DNA of 64,000 nt, taken from assembly GCA_964531675.1 (NCBI GenBank), contig CAZHFW010000002.1, forward strand, positions 124,001 to 188,000. Reading direction: 5' to 3'. The DNA comes from CAZHFW01 sp964531675. Its GTDB lineage: Bacteria; Planctomycetota; Phycisphaerae; Phycisphaerales; UBA1924. Below, in pieces: positions 18,323 to 28,341 of the stretch; within the stretch, counting starts at the first letter, position 1; each line of letters begins with the position of its first letter. Below the pieces are notes generated by a model, which saw only the letters and a list, made by a program, of their open reading frames with translations, had not been told where the DNA came from and did not search any database. A program made the position numbers and the translations under genes.

Positions 18323-20452
18323 ATGTCCAAGCCCGGCGCCGACGATCAAGCCATCAGCAACGTCCTGGTCGAGAACCGCACCTTCCCGCCCAAGCCCGCC
18401 TCCGAGCTCGGCTTCCCCAAGTGGCACATCTCCTCGCTCGAGGAGTACAAAAAGCTCCACCGCCGCTCCATCGAAGAACCCGAAGCCTTCTGGGCCGAAG
18501 AAGGCGCCAAGCTCACCTGGTTCGCCAAGTACCACAAGGTCCTCGACTGGGAAGCCCCCGACGCCAAGTGGTTCGAGGCCGGCAAGCTCAACGCCTGTTA
18601 CAACTGCGTCGACCGCCACGTCCAGGCCGGTCACGGCGAAGACATCGCCATCATCTGGGAAGGCGAGCCCCTCGGCCCCTTCACGCACCACCCCGCCCCG
18701 GGCTCCAAGTACGCCCACGAGCCCGAGATCCGCAAGCTCACCTACCGCGATCTCCAGGTCGCCACCAGCAACTGCGCCTCCGCCCTCAAGGCTCTCGGCG
18801 TGAAGCGCGGCGACGTCGTCACCATCTACATGCCCATGATCCCCGAGCTCGCCATCGCCATGCTCGCCTGCGCCAGGCTCGGCGCCGCCCACTCCGTCAT
18901 CTTCGGCGGCTTCGCGCCCACCGCCATCTCCGAACGCGCCGTCGACGCCAAGAGCAAGTTCATCATCACCGCCGACGGCGGCTTCCGCCGAGGCGAAGTC
19001 GTCCCCCTCCTCAAGAACGTCGACGAAGCCGTCCGACACCTCGCCAACGAAGGTCACATCATCAACCACGTCCTGGTCGTCGAACGCACCAGGCACCTCC
19101 CCCAGAACGAACGCTTCACCAACGGCCAGGCCCGCATCGGCCCCACCAAGTACCACTGGTGGCACGACGAACTCGCCAGCGCCTCCGACGCCTGCTCCTG
19201 CGTGTCCATGGACTCCGAGGACATGCTCTTCCTCCTCTACACCTCAGGCTCCACAGGCAAGCCCAAGGGCATCGTCCACACCACCGCCGGCTACCTCGCT
19301 TACGTCCAGACCACCGCTCGCATCGCCTTCAACCTCATCCCCGACTCCGGACAGGTCTTCTGGTGCTCCGCCGACATCGGCTGGATCACCGGACACTCCT
19401 ACGTCCTCTACGGCCTGCTCACCAACCGCGTCACCACCCTCATGTACGAAGGCGCTCCCAACTTCCCCACCATGGAAGGAGGCAAGGGCGACCGCTTCTG
19501 GGACATCATCGCACGCCACCGCGTCACCCACTTCTACACCGCGCCCACCGCCATCCGCACCTTCATGAAGTGGGGCGACGAACTCCCCGCCAAGCACGAC
19601 CTCTCCAGCCTCAAGCTCCTCGGCACCGTCGGCGAACCCATCAACCCCGAAGCCTGGATCTGGTACCACAAACACATCGGCAAGGAACGCTGCCCCATCG
19701 TCGACACCTACTGGCAGACCGAAACCGGCGGCCACATCGTCACGCCCATCCCCGGCGCCATCCCCACCAAGCCTGGCTCCTGCACCCTCCCCATGCTCGG
19801 TATCGACGCCGTCGTCGTCAACGAACAGGGACAGGAACTCGGCCCCAACAAGGGCGGTCTCTTCGCCATCCGCAAGCCCTGGCCAGGCATGCTCCGCGGC
19901 GTCTACGGCAACCGCGACCGCTTCATCAGCAACTACTGGTCCCGCCTCAAGGACCCCCGCTCAGGCGACCCGTGGTACTTCTCCGCCGACGGCGCTCGCC
20001 GCGATGACGATGGCTACTTCTGGGTCCAGGGCCGCATCGACGACGTCATCAAGGTCTCGGGCCACCTCCTGGGCACCATGGAAGTCGAGAGCGCCCTCGT
20101 CAGCCACCCCTACGTCGCCGAAGCCGCCGTGGTGGGCGTCCCGCACGACATCAAGGGCAACGCCATCTGCGCCTTCGTCACCCTCAAGAGCAAGTGGTTC
20201 GTCGAGCACAAGGACCGCCAGCCCGACGACGCCCTCAAACGCGAACTCATCGCCCACGTCGCCAAGGAAGTCGGTGCCCTTGCAAAGCCCGACCACGTCC
20301 GCTTCGCCGACGGCCTGCCCAAGACCAGATCAGGTAAGATCATGCGTCGCCTCCTCCGCGACGTCGCGTCAGGCGTCGAAAAGATCACGCAGGACACCAC
20401 CACGCTCGAAGACTTCAGCGTCGTCGCCAAGCTCCGAGCCGACGAAGAGTGA
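18323..20452 (+). CDS. acs: acetyl-CoA synthetase (AMP-forming)
   Basis: It activates acetate to acetyl-CoA through acetyl-AMP. The 709-residue protein shows the ACS N-terminal domain (FAKYHKVLDWEAPDAKWF), the P-loop-like LYTSGSTGKPKGIVHTTAGY at about 303, WCSADIGWITGHSYVLYGL, the adenine-site YWQTETGGH and the C-terminal SGKIMRRLLRD, whose Lys (about 671) is the known acetylation-regulated residue. It is somewhat longer than the usual 650 residues because of inserts before the P-loop. GGAG 8 bases upstream sets the start; the longer upstream reading frame overlaps the symporter gene and is not real. Acetate versus propionate specificity is assumed, not proven. Confidence 0.95.
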   Translation: MSKPGADDQAISNVLVENRTFPPKPASELGFPKWHISSLEEYKKLHRRSIEEPEAFWAEEGAKLTWFAKYHKVLDWEAPDAKWFEAGKLNACYNCVDRHVQAGHGEDIAIIWEGEPLGPFTHHPAPGSKYAHEPEIRKLTYRDLQVATSNCASALKALGVKRGDVVTIYMPMIPELAIAMLACARLGAAHSVIFGGFAPTAISERAVDAKSKFIITADGGFRRGEVVPLLKNVDEAVRHLANEGHIINHVLVVERTRHLPQNERFTNGQARIGPTKYHWWHDELASASDACSCVSMDSEDMLFLLYTSGSTGKPKGIVHTTAGYLAYVQTTARIAFNLIPDSGQVFWCSADIGWITGHSYVLYGLLTNRVTTLMYEGAPNFPTMEGGKGDRFWDIIARHRVTHFYTAPTAIRTFMKWGDELPAKHDLSSLKLLGTVGEPINPEAWIWYHKHIGKERCPIVDTYWQTETGGHIVTPIPGAIPTKPGSCTLPMLGIDAVVVNEQGQELGPNKGGLFAIRKPWPGMLRGVYGNRDRFISNYWSRLKDPRSGDPWYFSADGARRDDDGYFWVQGRIDDVIKVSGHLLGTMEVESALVSHPYVAEAAVVGVPHDIKGNAICAFVTLKSKWFVEHKDRQPDDALKRELIAHVAKEVGALAKPDHVRFADGLPKTRSGKIMRRLLRDVASGVEKITQDTTTLEDFSVVAKLRADEE

Positions 20453-20466
20453 ACGCGAGAAACGAA

Positions 20467-21000
20467 ATGTCCAGATCGCAAATCACCAACGCGCCAAATC
20501 GAGACGCTCTCATTTGGCCATTTGGCAATTTGAGATTTGGCAATTTCCTCCTCCCTCTTCTCCTCCTCCCCCTCTCCTCCTGCGCCCCCCCCATGATGCT
20601 CGCCGGCCCCACGATTCAGGCCATCTCCGCCGGCGCCGGCGCGTACGTCAATGGCGAGATCCAGGCCGCCTGGACCGTCCCGCTCGACACCCTCTGGCCC
20701 GCCGCCCAGGCTTCCGTCCAGGACCTGCAGTTCACGCTCGTGCGCTCCAAGCTCGACTCGGGCCTCAAGGGCGTGATCTTCGTGCAGGACAACGAGCGCC
20801 GCTCCATCGAAATCAACATGGCCGCGATCACGCCCACCGTCACCCGCTTCACGATCCGCGTGGGCGTCTTCGGAGACGAGGCGATTTCCCGCCTCATCGT
20901 CAAGTCCCTTGAGCTCGAGGTGGACAAGCTCCACCGCGCCGCCGAGCAGGTTCCCCCGCCCGCGACCGCCCCCGCGCACGCCATCACGCGCGAGCCCTGA
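20467..21000 (+). CDS. small lipoprotein of the DUF3568 type
   Basis: This is an exported lipoprotein of unknown role. The lipobox LSSC places the lipidated Cys at residue 39 if the ATG at 20467 is used. The mature part begins APPMMLAGPTIQAISAGAGAY and contains the conserved VNGEIQAAW and SIEINMAAITPTVTRFTIRVG strands of small DUF3568-like lipoproteins. The long n-region is odd: codons 16-27 fall inside a dispersed repeat (20512-20546). A TTG at 20530 would give a compact signal peptide starting RFGNFLLPLLLLPLSSC and may be the true start. The gene begins 14 bases after acs. Confidence 0.65.
   Translation: MSRSQITNAPNRDALIWPFGNLRFGNFLLPLLLLPLSSCAPPMMLAGPTIQAISAGAGAYVNGEIQAAWTVPLDTLWPAAQASVQDLQFTLVRSKLDSGLKGVIFVQDNERRSIEINMAAITPTVTRFTIRVGVFGDEAISRLIVKSLELEVDKLHRAAEQVPPPATAPAHAITREP
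20512..20546. repeat. dispersed AT-richer repeat, copy 1
   Basis: The core CATTTGGCCATTTGGCAATT is followed by a partial second unit ATTTGGCAATTT. Related copies lie at 32892-32930 (same orientation) and 52431-52472 (opposite orientation). It stands out from the very GC-rich surroundings. Confidence 0.65.
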
Positions 21001-21243
21001 CGAAAGCCCTGACCCAACTCCCGACGCAACTCCCGACGCAAGCCTTCTCCCTCGCCCACCGCGTCGCCCGCCTTCCCACACCGCTCTGCGGTGCTCGCAC
21101 GCACGCTTCCTCACTTTCGGGATGCGGGGTTTTCCTTGGGTCGATCCTTGACCCCGCGCGGCGCCGCCCGCACAATGCCCAAGCGTCGCTGGCAAACCCT
21201 CGCGGAGGCACCCCTCTCCCCGCCGGCGACAGGAGGCGTCAAA

Positions 21244-24200
21244 ATGTTCACCCGTCCCGATCGCGTTGCGGGCGCCGCGCGCTCGCGCTTTGGCGCGGAC
21301 CGTTCTCGCATGGACGCAGACTTCCTCGCCCTCGAGCCCCGCCTCGTCTTCGACGCCTCCTACCAGTACCTCCCCGACATCGCACGCATGCCCGCCGATC
21401 GACTCGCCGGCCTCGCCAATGGCCAAGTCGTCATCCTCGACGACCTCAATGGCGATGGCGTCCGCGACATCGCCGCCTCAGGCACACGCCCCGTGCCCGG
21501 CGCCGCCGCCGACAATCAGGTCCTCGGTTTCGTCGGCATCTACTCGGGCTCCGACGGCTCCCTCATCCGCGAACTCAACGAAGTCGCGTACCCCTCCTAC
21601 GGCCATCAATACTCCCCCTTCGGACAACGCATCGCCCTCATCGGCGACACCAACGCCGATGGCGTTCGCGAACTCGCCGTCTCCGACTTCGAGAATGGCG
21701 ATAACGTCAACAACACCGGCGCCGTCCGCATCTACAACCTCCGCACCGGCGCTCAGGTCAGCGTCATCATCTCCGCCGCATACCCGTACTACGGCAATCA
21801 GAACTTTCTCTACTCGCCCGGCGACATGGACAACGATGGCCAACCAGACATCCTCGTCGCTGGCCGCATCGGCTTCACCAACCTCAACGCCCGCCTCCTC
21901 TCCGCACGCACCGGCACCGTCATCTGGGAAGCCACCATCGGCGAGCCCAACGAACAGGCCAGCCGCATCTACTCGGGATTCGCCGTCGTCGGCGACGTTG
22001 ATTCCGATGGCGTGCCCGACTTCCTCTTCGGAGGCGATGATGGCGTCGTGAGCCTCGGCAACATGATCCGCGGCGACCTGAACCTCGTCTCCGGCAAGAC
22101 AGGCTCCGTCATCCGCGAATGGCTCCCCGCCTCAGGCGAAACAGGCTTCGGCTCCCAGATCGCCTTCCTGGGCGACACCAACACCGATGGCACCGGCGAG
22201 TTCGCCTTCATCACCTACCGCCACGAAAGCTCCAATCCCAACTCCAGACTCATCGCCAAGCTCAACGTCCAGGAACTCACCAACACCGGCATCACCCTCC
22301 CCACCTGGTCCCTCGACCTCGGCACCTGGGCCGCCGGCGCCGCGCTCCCCACCTACGCGCCCGTCAACGTCGGCGACGTCAACCTCGATGGCAAGCCCGA
22401 CCTCGCCGTCACCATCAACCCCACCAGCCGAAGCTCCTCAATCCGCATCGTCTCAGGCGTCGATGGTGGCGTCACCCTCCACGACATCGCCTCCACCTCC
22501 GTCCGCCCGAGCCAGCTCACCACCACCGGCGTCATCAACTTCGGCACAGGCATCGCCGCCGGCGACGTCAACAACGATGGCGTCCCCGAAGTCTTCGTCG
22601 GCGCCGCCATCGCCGAATCGCCCCTCGAAGGTCAGCCCAAGCCCGCGCCCTTCCTGGTCGCAATCCCCACCATCAAGTTCCAGCCCTACACCATCTCCTC
22701 CATCAGCCCCGCCGGCGTCGTCATGGGGCTCATCAAGGACAAGCAGTTCGTCACCGTCAATGGCGTCATCACCATGGTCTCCGCCCTCAAGGGCGTCCAG
22801 GCCGGCGACAAGCTCTTTGACTTCAACACCCTCGGCTTCGGCGTCGGCTCCGCCAACGTGGATGGCTCCGACGCCTTCTACCTCGACAACGGCGTCCGCG
22901 TCCCCATCTCCTCGCTCCCCACCCGCGACCAATACGCCGTCGCCGGCGGCTTCGTCACCAAGCCCGATGGCGCATACTCGACTCCCATCGCCTTCCGCGT
23001 CGCGGGCAACGCCAAGCTCGCCCTCGTCAAACGCATGCGCGATGGTTCCACGCCCACGACCTGGGTCGTGAAGATCAACGCCTCCAACTCCGGATTCGAG
23101 CTGGTCTACCTCTTCGATGGTGATCCCGTCGGCATCTCCCCATCAGGCCAGACCGCCGCCGCCAACCGCCCGACCGACAGCGGCGCGTTCATCGCCGACA
23201 CCCTCAAAGGCCAGGCCCAGCTCTACTCCACCGACGACTTCCGCGTCGCCGTCGTCGGCGAGTCCTCCATCGCGGGCTACTCCGCCGATGGCAAATCCGC
23301 CAAAGCCGGTTTCCTCTCCCCGCCCAATGGCGGATTCGGCCCCTCCGTCGGCGTCTTCACCATCTACTCCGACACCAGCGCCATCGACGCCGCCTTCAAG
23401 ATCCTCGGCGTCACCTCCCCAACCTCGGCCCAGGTCCTCACCTACGAACCCGCCAAGCAGGTCAGCCAGCAGACCCGCGTCTGGACCCATCAGGGTGAAG
23501 GCAACTGGACCTCCACACTCATCAACGCGACCAACATCGCAAGCCTTCCCTCCCCCGTCGACACCTACCAGCAGGTCCCCTACGCGATGGCCGCCAGCGG
23601 CGCAATCCTCACCTCCTTCGCGCCCATCATCGTCTCGCCCCAGTACAGCCCCGCACGCCTCCTCTTCGATACCACGCCAGGCCCGTTCTACTTCGACTCC
23701 TCCCGACCCATCGCCAGCTCGCCCGTCGACGCCTCAGGCGTCGCCATGGCCGGCTTCAACGCCTTCGGCCAGGTCATCTACATCCGCCGCGCCGAAGAGT
23801 CCGCCGCCTGGGAAATCGAGGAACTCGCCGTCCCCGAAGGCGCCGTCGTCTACGACATCGGCCTCTGGAGCAACGGCGCAGCCCTCGCCACCAGCGCCGG
23901 CCTCATCAAGATGATCCGCTCCGCCAATGGCTCCTGGGACGCGGTCAACCTCACCACCACACTCAGCGGCGCATCAGGCATCGGACGAAGCCTCCGCGTC
24001 ATGACCTCCCTCGATCGCTACATCATCCTCGCCGGCGTCAACGCTGCCAACCAGGTCGTGATCTACGGCAGCAACGCCCCCGAACCCGACAAAAACACCG
24101 CCTGGTCCTTCGACAACATCTCCGCCACCGTGCTCGGCACCTTCGGTCTCCCCGATCCCAACCTCCAGGGCGAGATCATCACCTACGTCACCCCCTGGAA

Positions 24201-24804
24201 TGGCCTCAACATCGCCGGCATCAACGCCGCCACCCAACCCGTCTCCTTCTGGACCGCGCCCGGAATCTCCGGCTGGCGCTTCACCAACCTCGCCGACGCG
24301 CAGGAAGACCCCGCCCTCGCCGTCGGCTTCTCACGCCTCGCCGTCAACGTCACCCCCTGGGGTGGCGTCAGCCTCACCAACGCCGACACCGCGCTCCGCA
24401 CCGTCTGGTGGGCCCCCGCACTCGGCGGCCTGTGGAAGTTCGCCAGCCTCTCCGAAGTCGTCACCTCCGCCCCCAAGCCCCAACTCGTCGCCTCCTCCGT
24501 CGTCGGCTTCGCCACCACCTGGGGCGGACAGAACATCGCCGGCGTCGACTCCAGCGGCCACCTCTGGGTCTACTGGTGGTCCCCCGAAAGCAACAAGTGG
24601 ACCGCCACCAGCCTCCAATCCGCCGTCACCGGACTCGGTGACCGCGTCTTCACCCCCCGCGTCGTCGCCTACGCCACCGGCGGCCAATACCCCATGGGCG
24701 TCAGCGCCGTCGACAACCAGGCCCACGGCATGCACCTCTACTTCCGCATCGACTCGGGCTGGCTCTGGTCCGATCTCACCAAGGCCGTCGACACCACCAT
24801 CTGA
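21244..24804 (+). CDS. large surface protein with FG-GAP repeats and LEPR-type N-terminus
   Basis: The 1186-residue protein is probably exported, although no classical signal peptide is visible. Its N-terminus (about residues 20-40) carries ADFLALEPRLVFDAS, a LEPR-XLL-like motif that planctomycetes place at the start of large secreted proteins. FG-GAP/integrin-like calcium repeats follow (LDDLNGDGVRDIAASG, IGDTNADGVREL, DMDNDGQPDILVAG, GDVNLDGKPDLAV, GDVNNDGVPEV). The C-terminal third has several copies of a WGG-NIAG-D ... WW-P-W propeller-type unit. AGGAGG upstream fixes the start at 21244. The convergent neighbour shares the C-terminal repeat. It may be an adhesin, but the ligand is unknown. 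Confidence 0.75.
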   Translation: MFTRPDRVAGAARSRFGADRSRMDADFLALEPRLVFDASYQYLPDIARMPADRLAGLANGQVVILDDLNGDGVRDIAASGTRPVPGAAADNQVLGFVGIYSGSDGSLIRELNEVAYPSYGHQYSPFGQRIALIGDTNADGVRELAVSDFENGDNVNNTGAVRIYNLRTGAQVSVIISAAYPYYGNQNFLYSPGDMDNDGQPDILVAGRIGFTNLNARLLSARTGTVIWEATIGEPNEQASRIYSGFAVVGDVDSDGVPDFLFGGDDGVVSLGNMIRGDLNLVSGKTGSVIREWLPASGETGFGSQIAFLGDTNTDGTGEFAFITYRHESSNPNSRLIAKLNVQELTNTGITLPTWSLDLGTWAAGAALPTYAPVNVGDVNLDGKPDLAVTINPTSRSSSIRIVSGVDGGVTLHDIASTSVRPSQLTTTGVINFGTGIAAGDVNNDGVPEVFVGAAIAESPLEGQPKPAPFLVAIPTIKFQPYTISSISPAGVVMGLIKDKQFVTVNGVITMVSALKGVQAGDKLFDFNTLGFGVGSANVDGSDAFYLDNGVRVPISSLPTRDQYAVAGGFVTKPDGAYSTPIAFRVAGNAKLALVKRMRDGSTPTTWVVKINASNSGFELVYLFDGDPVGISPSGQTAAANRPTDSGAFIADTLKGQAQLYSTDDFRVAVVGESSIAGYSADGKSAKAGFLSPPNGGFGPSVGVFTIYSDTSAIDAAFKILGVTSPTSAQVLTYEPAKQVSQQTRVWTHQGEGNWTSTLINATNIASLPSPVDTYQQVPYAMAASGAILTSFAPIIVSPQYSPARLLFDTTPGPFYFDSSRPIASSPVDASGVAMAGFNAFGQVIYIRRAEESAAWEIEELAVPEGAVVYDIGLWSNGAALATSAGLIKMIRSANGSWDAVNLTTTLSGASGIGRSLRVMTSLDRYIILAGVNAANQVVIYGSNAPEPDKNTAWSFDNISATVLGTFGLPDPNLQGEIITYVTPWNGLNIAGINAATQPVSFWTAPGISGWRFTNLADAQEDPALAVGFSRLAVNVTPWGGVSLTNADTALRTVWWAPALGGLWKFASLSEVVTSAPKPQLVASSVVGFATTWGGQNIAGVDSSGHLWVYWWSPESNKWTATSLQSAVTGLGDRVFTPRVVAYATGGQYPMGVSAVDNQAHGMHLYFRIDSGWLWSDLTKAVDTTI

Positions 24805-24831
24805 TCACGCCGCACACCAGCCGCGCATGAA

Positions 24832-24862
24832 AAAGGCCGGGGCACTTCGCCCCGGCCTTTGC
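24832..24862. terminator. bidirectional rho-independent terminator
   Basis: A 12-bp perfect stem (24832-24843 with 24849-24860) has A residues on the left flank and T residues on the right. It separates the two convergent LEPR-type genes. Confidence 0.9.
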
Positions 24863-24885
24863 TGTTTCATCGATGCACGACCCGA

Positions 24886-27084
24886 TCAGGACTTCAGCGC
24901 GTCATCCGTCACGTTCTTCGCGAACCACGAGCCGCCAAAGTCGGGCTTCCAGAAGTAGTTGATCACCGAGCCGCTGTTGTCGATGCCCATGACGTTGATC
25001 GAGCCGTCCGTGCCCGCGATGCCCTGCAGCTTGGTCACCGGATCCGCCGCGTCCAGGCCGACCGTCTGCGAAAGGCTCGTGATGTTCCAGTCCGTGAGGC
25101 CCGGCGCCCACCAGTAGACCTTGACCTCGCCCGACCCCGCGTCGAAGCCGACGACGTTCAGGCCGCCCCAGCTCGTCGTGTAGCTCGTGACCGAGCTCGC
25201 GTTGAGCTTGGGACCGTTGAACTGCGCCGTGAGATCCGTCTGGCGCCAGTCGCCGCCGAACTCGGGCACCCACCAGACCACGGAAATGTTCCCCGTCGTG
25301 TCCACGCCCGCGATGTTGATGCCGAGCCAGGGCGTCAGGTACACCGTCAGCCCGCCCGTGAACTTCACCGACGCGCCCGTGATCTGCGTCAGGTTCGACG
25401 TGTTCCAGTGGCTCAGGCCCGGCGCCCACCACACCGACCAGATGTCGCCGTTGGCGTCCAGACCCGCCAGGTTCAACCCGCCCCAGCCCGTGTCATACGA
25501 CGTGAGATTCCCCACGAACGCGGGCACCGTCTGCGTGTTGGGCGTCAGATCCTCGTCGGTGATGTTGCGGAACGTCCACGTGTTCGACCCCGCCGCGTTC
25601 TGATACGCCACGATGTCGCCGTCCGCCGTGATGCCCATGATGTGGGTCATCCCGTTGACGTCCTGCATCACCTCGAGCTGGCTCGTGATGTCCACCGCGC
25701 CGGAAATCCCGGGCGTGAGTTCCTGCACCGACCACGTGCCATCGGCCGCACGCGAGAAGACCAGCACGCCCGACGTCGAGCTGATCGCCGCCGCCTTGGT
25801 GCGACCCGTCTGCGCGTCCACCCACGTCACCAGATCGTCCAGGCTGCTCGGCGAGCCGGGCACCGAGGTCACATCCACCTCGCGCCAGTACGAGTCGTCG
25901 CCAAGCTCCCACACCTTGTCCTTGCCGCCCGTCTTGCCCGAGTAGGACACGAACGACGAGTTGAAGTTGTGAGGCGTCACCACAGGCGGCACCGTCTTGG
26001 TCGCCACGCCCATGAAGTCCTTCCCACCGCTCGTGGAGTACCCGAACAGCGCATCCTGCGCCGCGTTCACCACGAACTGAAGCTTCACGCCCGACGCCGT
26101 CTCGGTCAGCGAGATGATGTTCCCCGTCACCGACCACGTGCCCGACGAAACCGACGTGCTCTTGCCCTTGTCGTGATCGTCCAGCGACTTGATCGACCAG
26201 GTCTGGTCCGCGTTCAGCGTCAGCAGCCCGTCGATCGCGCCCGAAGGCTTGGAGTCCCAGCTCGTCCCCAGGTCCTCCGCGTAGATCGCGTTCACGCGGT
26301 ACGAGCCCGGAAGCTTGCTCGTGTCCACCGTGTTCGCCCCGCGCACCGCCACGCCGATGATCGCGTCGTCCGTCACCCCGCCCAGACCCACGTACACCAT
26401 CACGCTCTTGTCGCGCGAGATGAAGATCCGGCTCACGTTGTTGTTCAGAAGATTGACCGTCCCGTCCGCGCTCACCGACGAAATCGTGAAGTCCGTCGTC
26501 GGATCAAACTGCGGCGAGTCATTGGTCATCAGAATCGAACTGCCCGTCACCGTCAGCGTCGCGTTCGTCACGATCGACGTCGGGCCCGTCTCGCCCAGCA
26601 TCGACATCGACCACGTGCCCTGCAGGTCCGCCAGCACCGCGTTGGTCGGCCGCTCGATGAAGAAGAACGTCTCGCCGTTCAGCGTGTCGTCGACCGCATA
26701 GTCCGACACCGACCAGCCAAGCGGGAAGCCCTTGGAGTCCAGGAACGACGCCGCGCTCGTCTCCGCCGCCACGTTCGGCAGCAGCCAGGGCTGATTCCCG
26801 AAGCTCAGCCGCCCCGCCCCCAGGTCCAGAAGCTTCCGCGCCCCCAGCGCCCCGCTGGTGATCGGATTGCTCGGCCCCGCCGTGGTCAGCGTCCCCGAGA
26901 TGTCGTTGCTGTCGTTGATCGACGCGTCGATCAGCACCGCCCACGCATCAAACCCGTCGATCGCCTTGTCCGAATAGCCAAGGCCCACACCCACGAACGA
27001 CGTGCTCAAAAGTGCACGCTGTTCGAGGTTATCCAGACCAAAATCCCGCCCCCGGGTCGAGCCGCTGACGCGCGCAATCTTCAT
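24886..27084 (-). CDS. LEQR-type surface protein with WW-propeller repeats
   Basis: The 732-residue protein starts MKIARVSGSTRG and has DNLEQRALLS at about residues 17-26, the same class of LExR-xLL motif as its convergent neighbour. The middle has two units of roughly 150 residues with W-S/T-I strands (LQGTWSMSMLGETGPTSIV, LTLNADQTWSIKSLDDHDKG) resembling lipocalin-like or LamG-like repeats. The C-terminal 350 residues carry repeated SWGGLNVVGFDA ... VKVYWWAPGLTDWN units. AAAGGA upstream sets the start. Function is unknown; a carbohydrate-binding propeller is possible. Confidence 0.7.
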   Translation of the reverse strand: MKIARVSGSTRGRDFGLDNLEQRALLSTSFVGVGLGYSDKAIDGFDAWAVLIDASINDSNDISGTLTTAGPSNPITSGALGARKLLDLGAGRLSFGNQPWLLPNVAAETSAASFLDSKGFPLGWSVSDYAVDDTLNGETFFFIERPTNAVLADLQGTWSMSMLGETGPTSIVTNATLTVTGSSILMTNDSPQFDPTTDFTISSVSADGTVNLLNNNVSRIFISRDKSVMVYVGLGGVTDDAIIGVAVRGANTVDTSKLPGSYRVNAIYAEDLGTSWDSKPSGAIDGLLTLNADQTWSIKSLDDHDKGKSTSVSSGTWSVTGNIISLTETASGVKLQFVVNAAQDALFGYSTSGGKDFMGVATKTVPPVVTPHNFNSSFVSYSGKTGGKDKVWELGDDSYWREVDVTSVPGSPSSLDDLVTWVDAQTGRTKAAAISSTSGVLVFSRAADGTWSVQELTPGISGAVDITSQLEVMQDVNGMTHIMGITADGDIVAYQNAAGSNTWTFRNITDEDLTPNTQTVPAFVGNLTSYDTGWGGLNLAGLDANGDIWSVWWAPGLSHWNTSNLTQITGASVKFTGGLTVYLTPWLGINIAGVDTTGNISVVWWVPEFGGDWRQTDLTAQFNGPKLNASSVTSYTTSWGGLNVVGFDAGSGEVKVYWWAPGLTDWNITSLSQTVGLDAADPVTKLQGIAGTDGSINVMGIDNSGSVINYFWKPDFGGSWFAKNVTDDALKS

Positions 27085-27321
27085 TGATGTCCTTTCCACT
27101 GCATGGCCTTGAGGGAACCATGCGCAAGTCCCGGCGCTGGTTCGGCAGCGGCCGCAGCCGAACGGTACATTTTGGAGACCCGATTGCCAGAAAAACCAAA
27201 GCCCCAGCGCCAAAACACGCCCGAGTTCGGACTTTGAAAGGATGATCGGAGCCCTCCAGGCCTCCCGATCGCATCTCAGACCGCCCGCCCGCTTCCGGGG
27301 CCGGCTCCCCCGATCACCGCC

Positions 27322-28332
27322 TCAAGGCCGCCGCTCGATCTCCACCCGCACCGTCGCCCGCTGCGCATCCACCCGGATCGTGTCGGGCAGGCCCAGGAAA
27401 TCGACGGTCTTGGACGTGATCCCCTTCTCCAGATCCTCCGGCGTCAGCGTCAGCGTCGCCACCACCGGGATGTCGCCCCGCTGCACCCGCTCCACCAGCT
27501 CGTTCGGTCCCACGATCCGCACATCGGTCAGAACCCGGTCATCCGCCGGAATCGACACCGACCACCGATCAATGTCCTGCGCCGGCAGCCGCACATCCAC
27601 CGGCACCCGCGCCAGCACAATGCTCGACGTCCGGTTCCGCACCGAAAGCGTCACGCTCGCCGCCGCCGGCTCGATCCTGATCCCAGGCTGCCCGACCAGC
27701 TCCGCGGGAAGCTTCACCGCCAGCCCGGGAATCGTCGTCCGCTGCCCAGGCACCAGCTTGGTCGCCGTCGCCGGATCCAGCGCCACCGTCGCCGCCGCCT
27801 CTGGCTTCAACTTCGCCAGCACCCGCTCGGGCACGATCAGCTGCGCCACCGCCGGCGAAACATCAGGCGTCCCCGAGATCTCAAGCCCCGCCGTCTCCAC
27901 CCGGATCGGCAGCTCCTTGAGCTTCATGTTGTCCACATCCACCTTCACCGCCGGCGGATCAACCGACTCCACCGTCGCGCCCAGAGCCCGCAGCGCCGGA
28001 TGCGCCCGCAAAAGCGTCTTGATGTCGATCGTGTGCTCGCCCGGATCCGCCGGAATCCCCTCCGACGTCGGCGCAAACTTCAGCGTCGACCGCGCCACCC
28101 GCTCCACCGCGTCCAGCGCCGCCACCGAGCCCTCCAGCGCCACCGTCACGCGCCCCGGAAACGCCGACGAATCCGTCACGTGAATGAACCGCGTGCTCGT
28201 CGGCTCCGCCTCGAACACCAGATCAAACCGCACCGTGCGCGTCCGCACGCTCTCGGCCTCCGCAAAGACCCACACCAGCGCCGTCAGCGCCGTCACCAGA
28301 AAGAGATTGCGGATCGTCTGCCAGAACGTCAT
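27322..28332 (-). CDS. cdaR: YbbR/CdaR-like regulator of diadenylate cyclase
   Basis: It has a single N-terminal membrane anchor (LFLVTALTALVWVFAEAE) followed by extracytoplasmic YbbR-type beta domains, recognisable as repeated units such as PGRVTVALEGSVAALDAV and a later VDVRLPAQDIDRW strand. In other bacteria CdaR binds the membrane cyclase CdaA and modulates c-di-AMP synthesis. Here it lies 9 bases downstream of the cyclase gene on the same strand, which supports the call. Sequence conservation in this family is low. The 336 residues are consistent with two to three YbbR units. Confidence 0.75.
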   Translation of the reverse strand: MTFWQTIRNLFLVTALTALVWVFAEAESVRTRTVRFDLVFEAEPTSTRFIHVTDSSAFPGRVTVALEGSVAALDAVERVARSTLKFAPTSEGIPADPGEHTIDIKTLLRAHPALRALGATVESVDPPAVKVDVDNMKLKELPIRVETAGLEISGTPDVSPAVAQLIVPERVLAKLKPEAAATVALDPATATKLVPGQRTTIPGLAVKLPAELVGQPGIRIEPAAASVTLSVRNRTSSIVLARVPVDVRLPAQDIDRWSVSIPADDRVLTDVRIVGPNELVERVQRGDIPVVATLTLTPEDLEKGITSKTVDFLGLPDTIRVDAQRATVRVEIERRP

Positions 28333-28341
28333 GGAGCTCCC

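Noticed and set aside
24859..27087. Long + strand frame opposite the LEQR-type protein
   Set aside because: Arg/His-rich product without motifs; the minus-strand protein has conserved repeats and a good ribosome-binding site.
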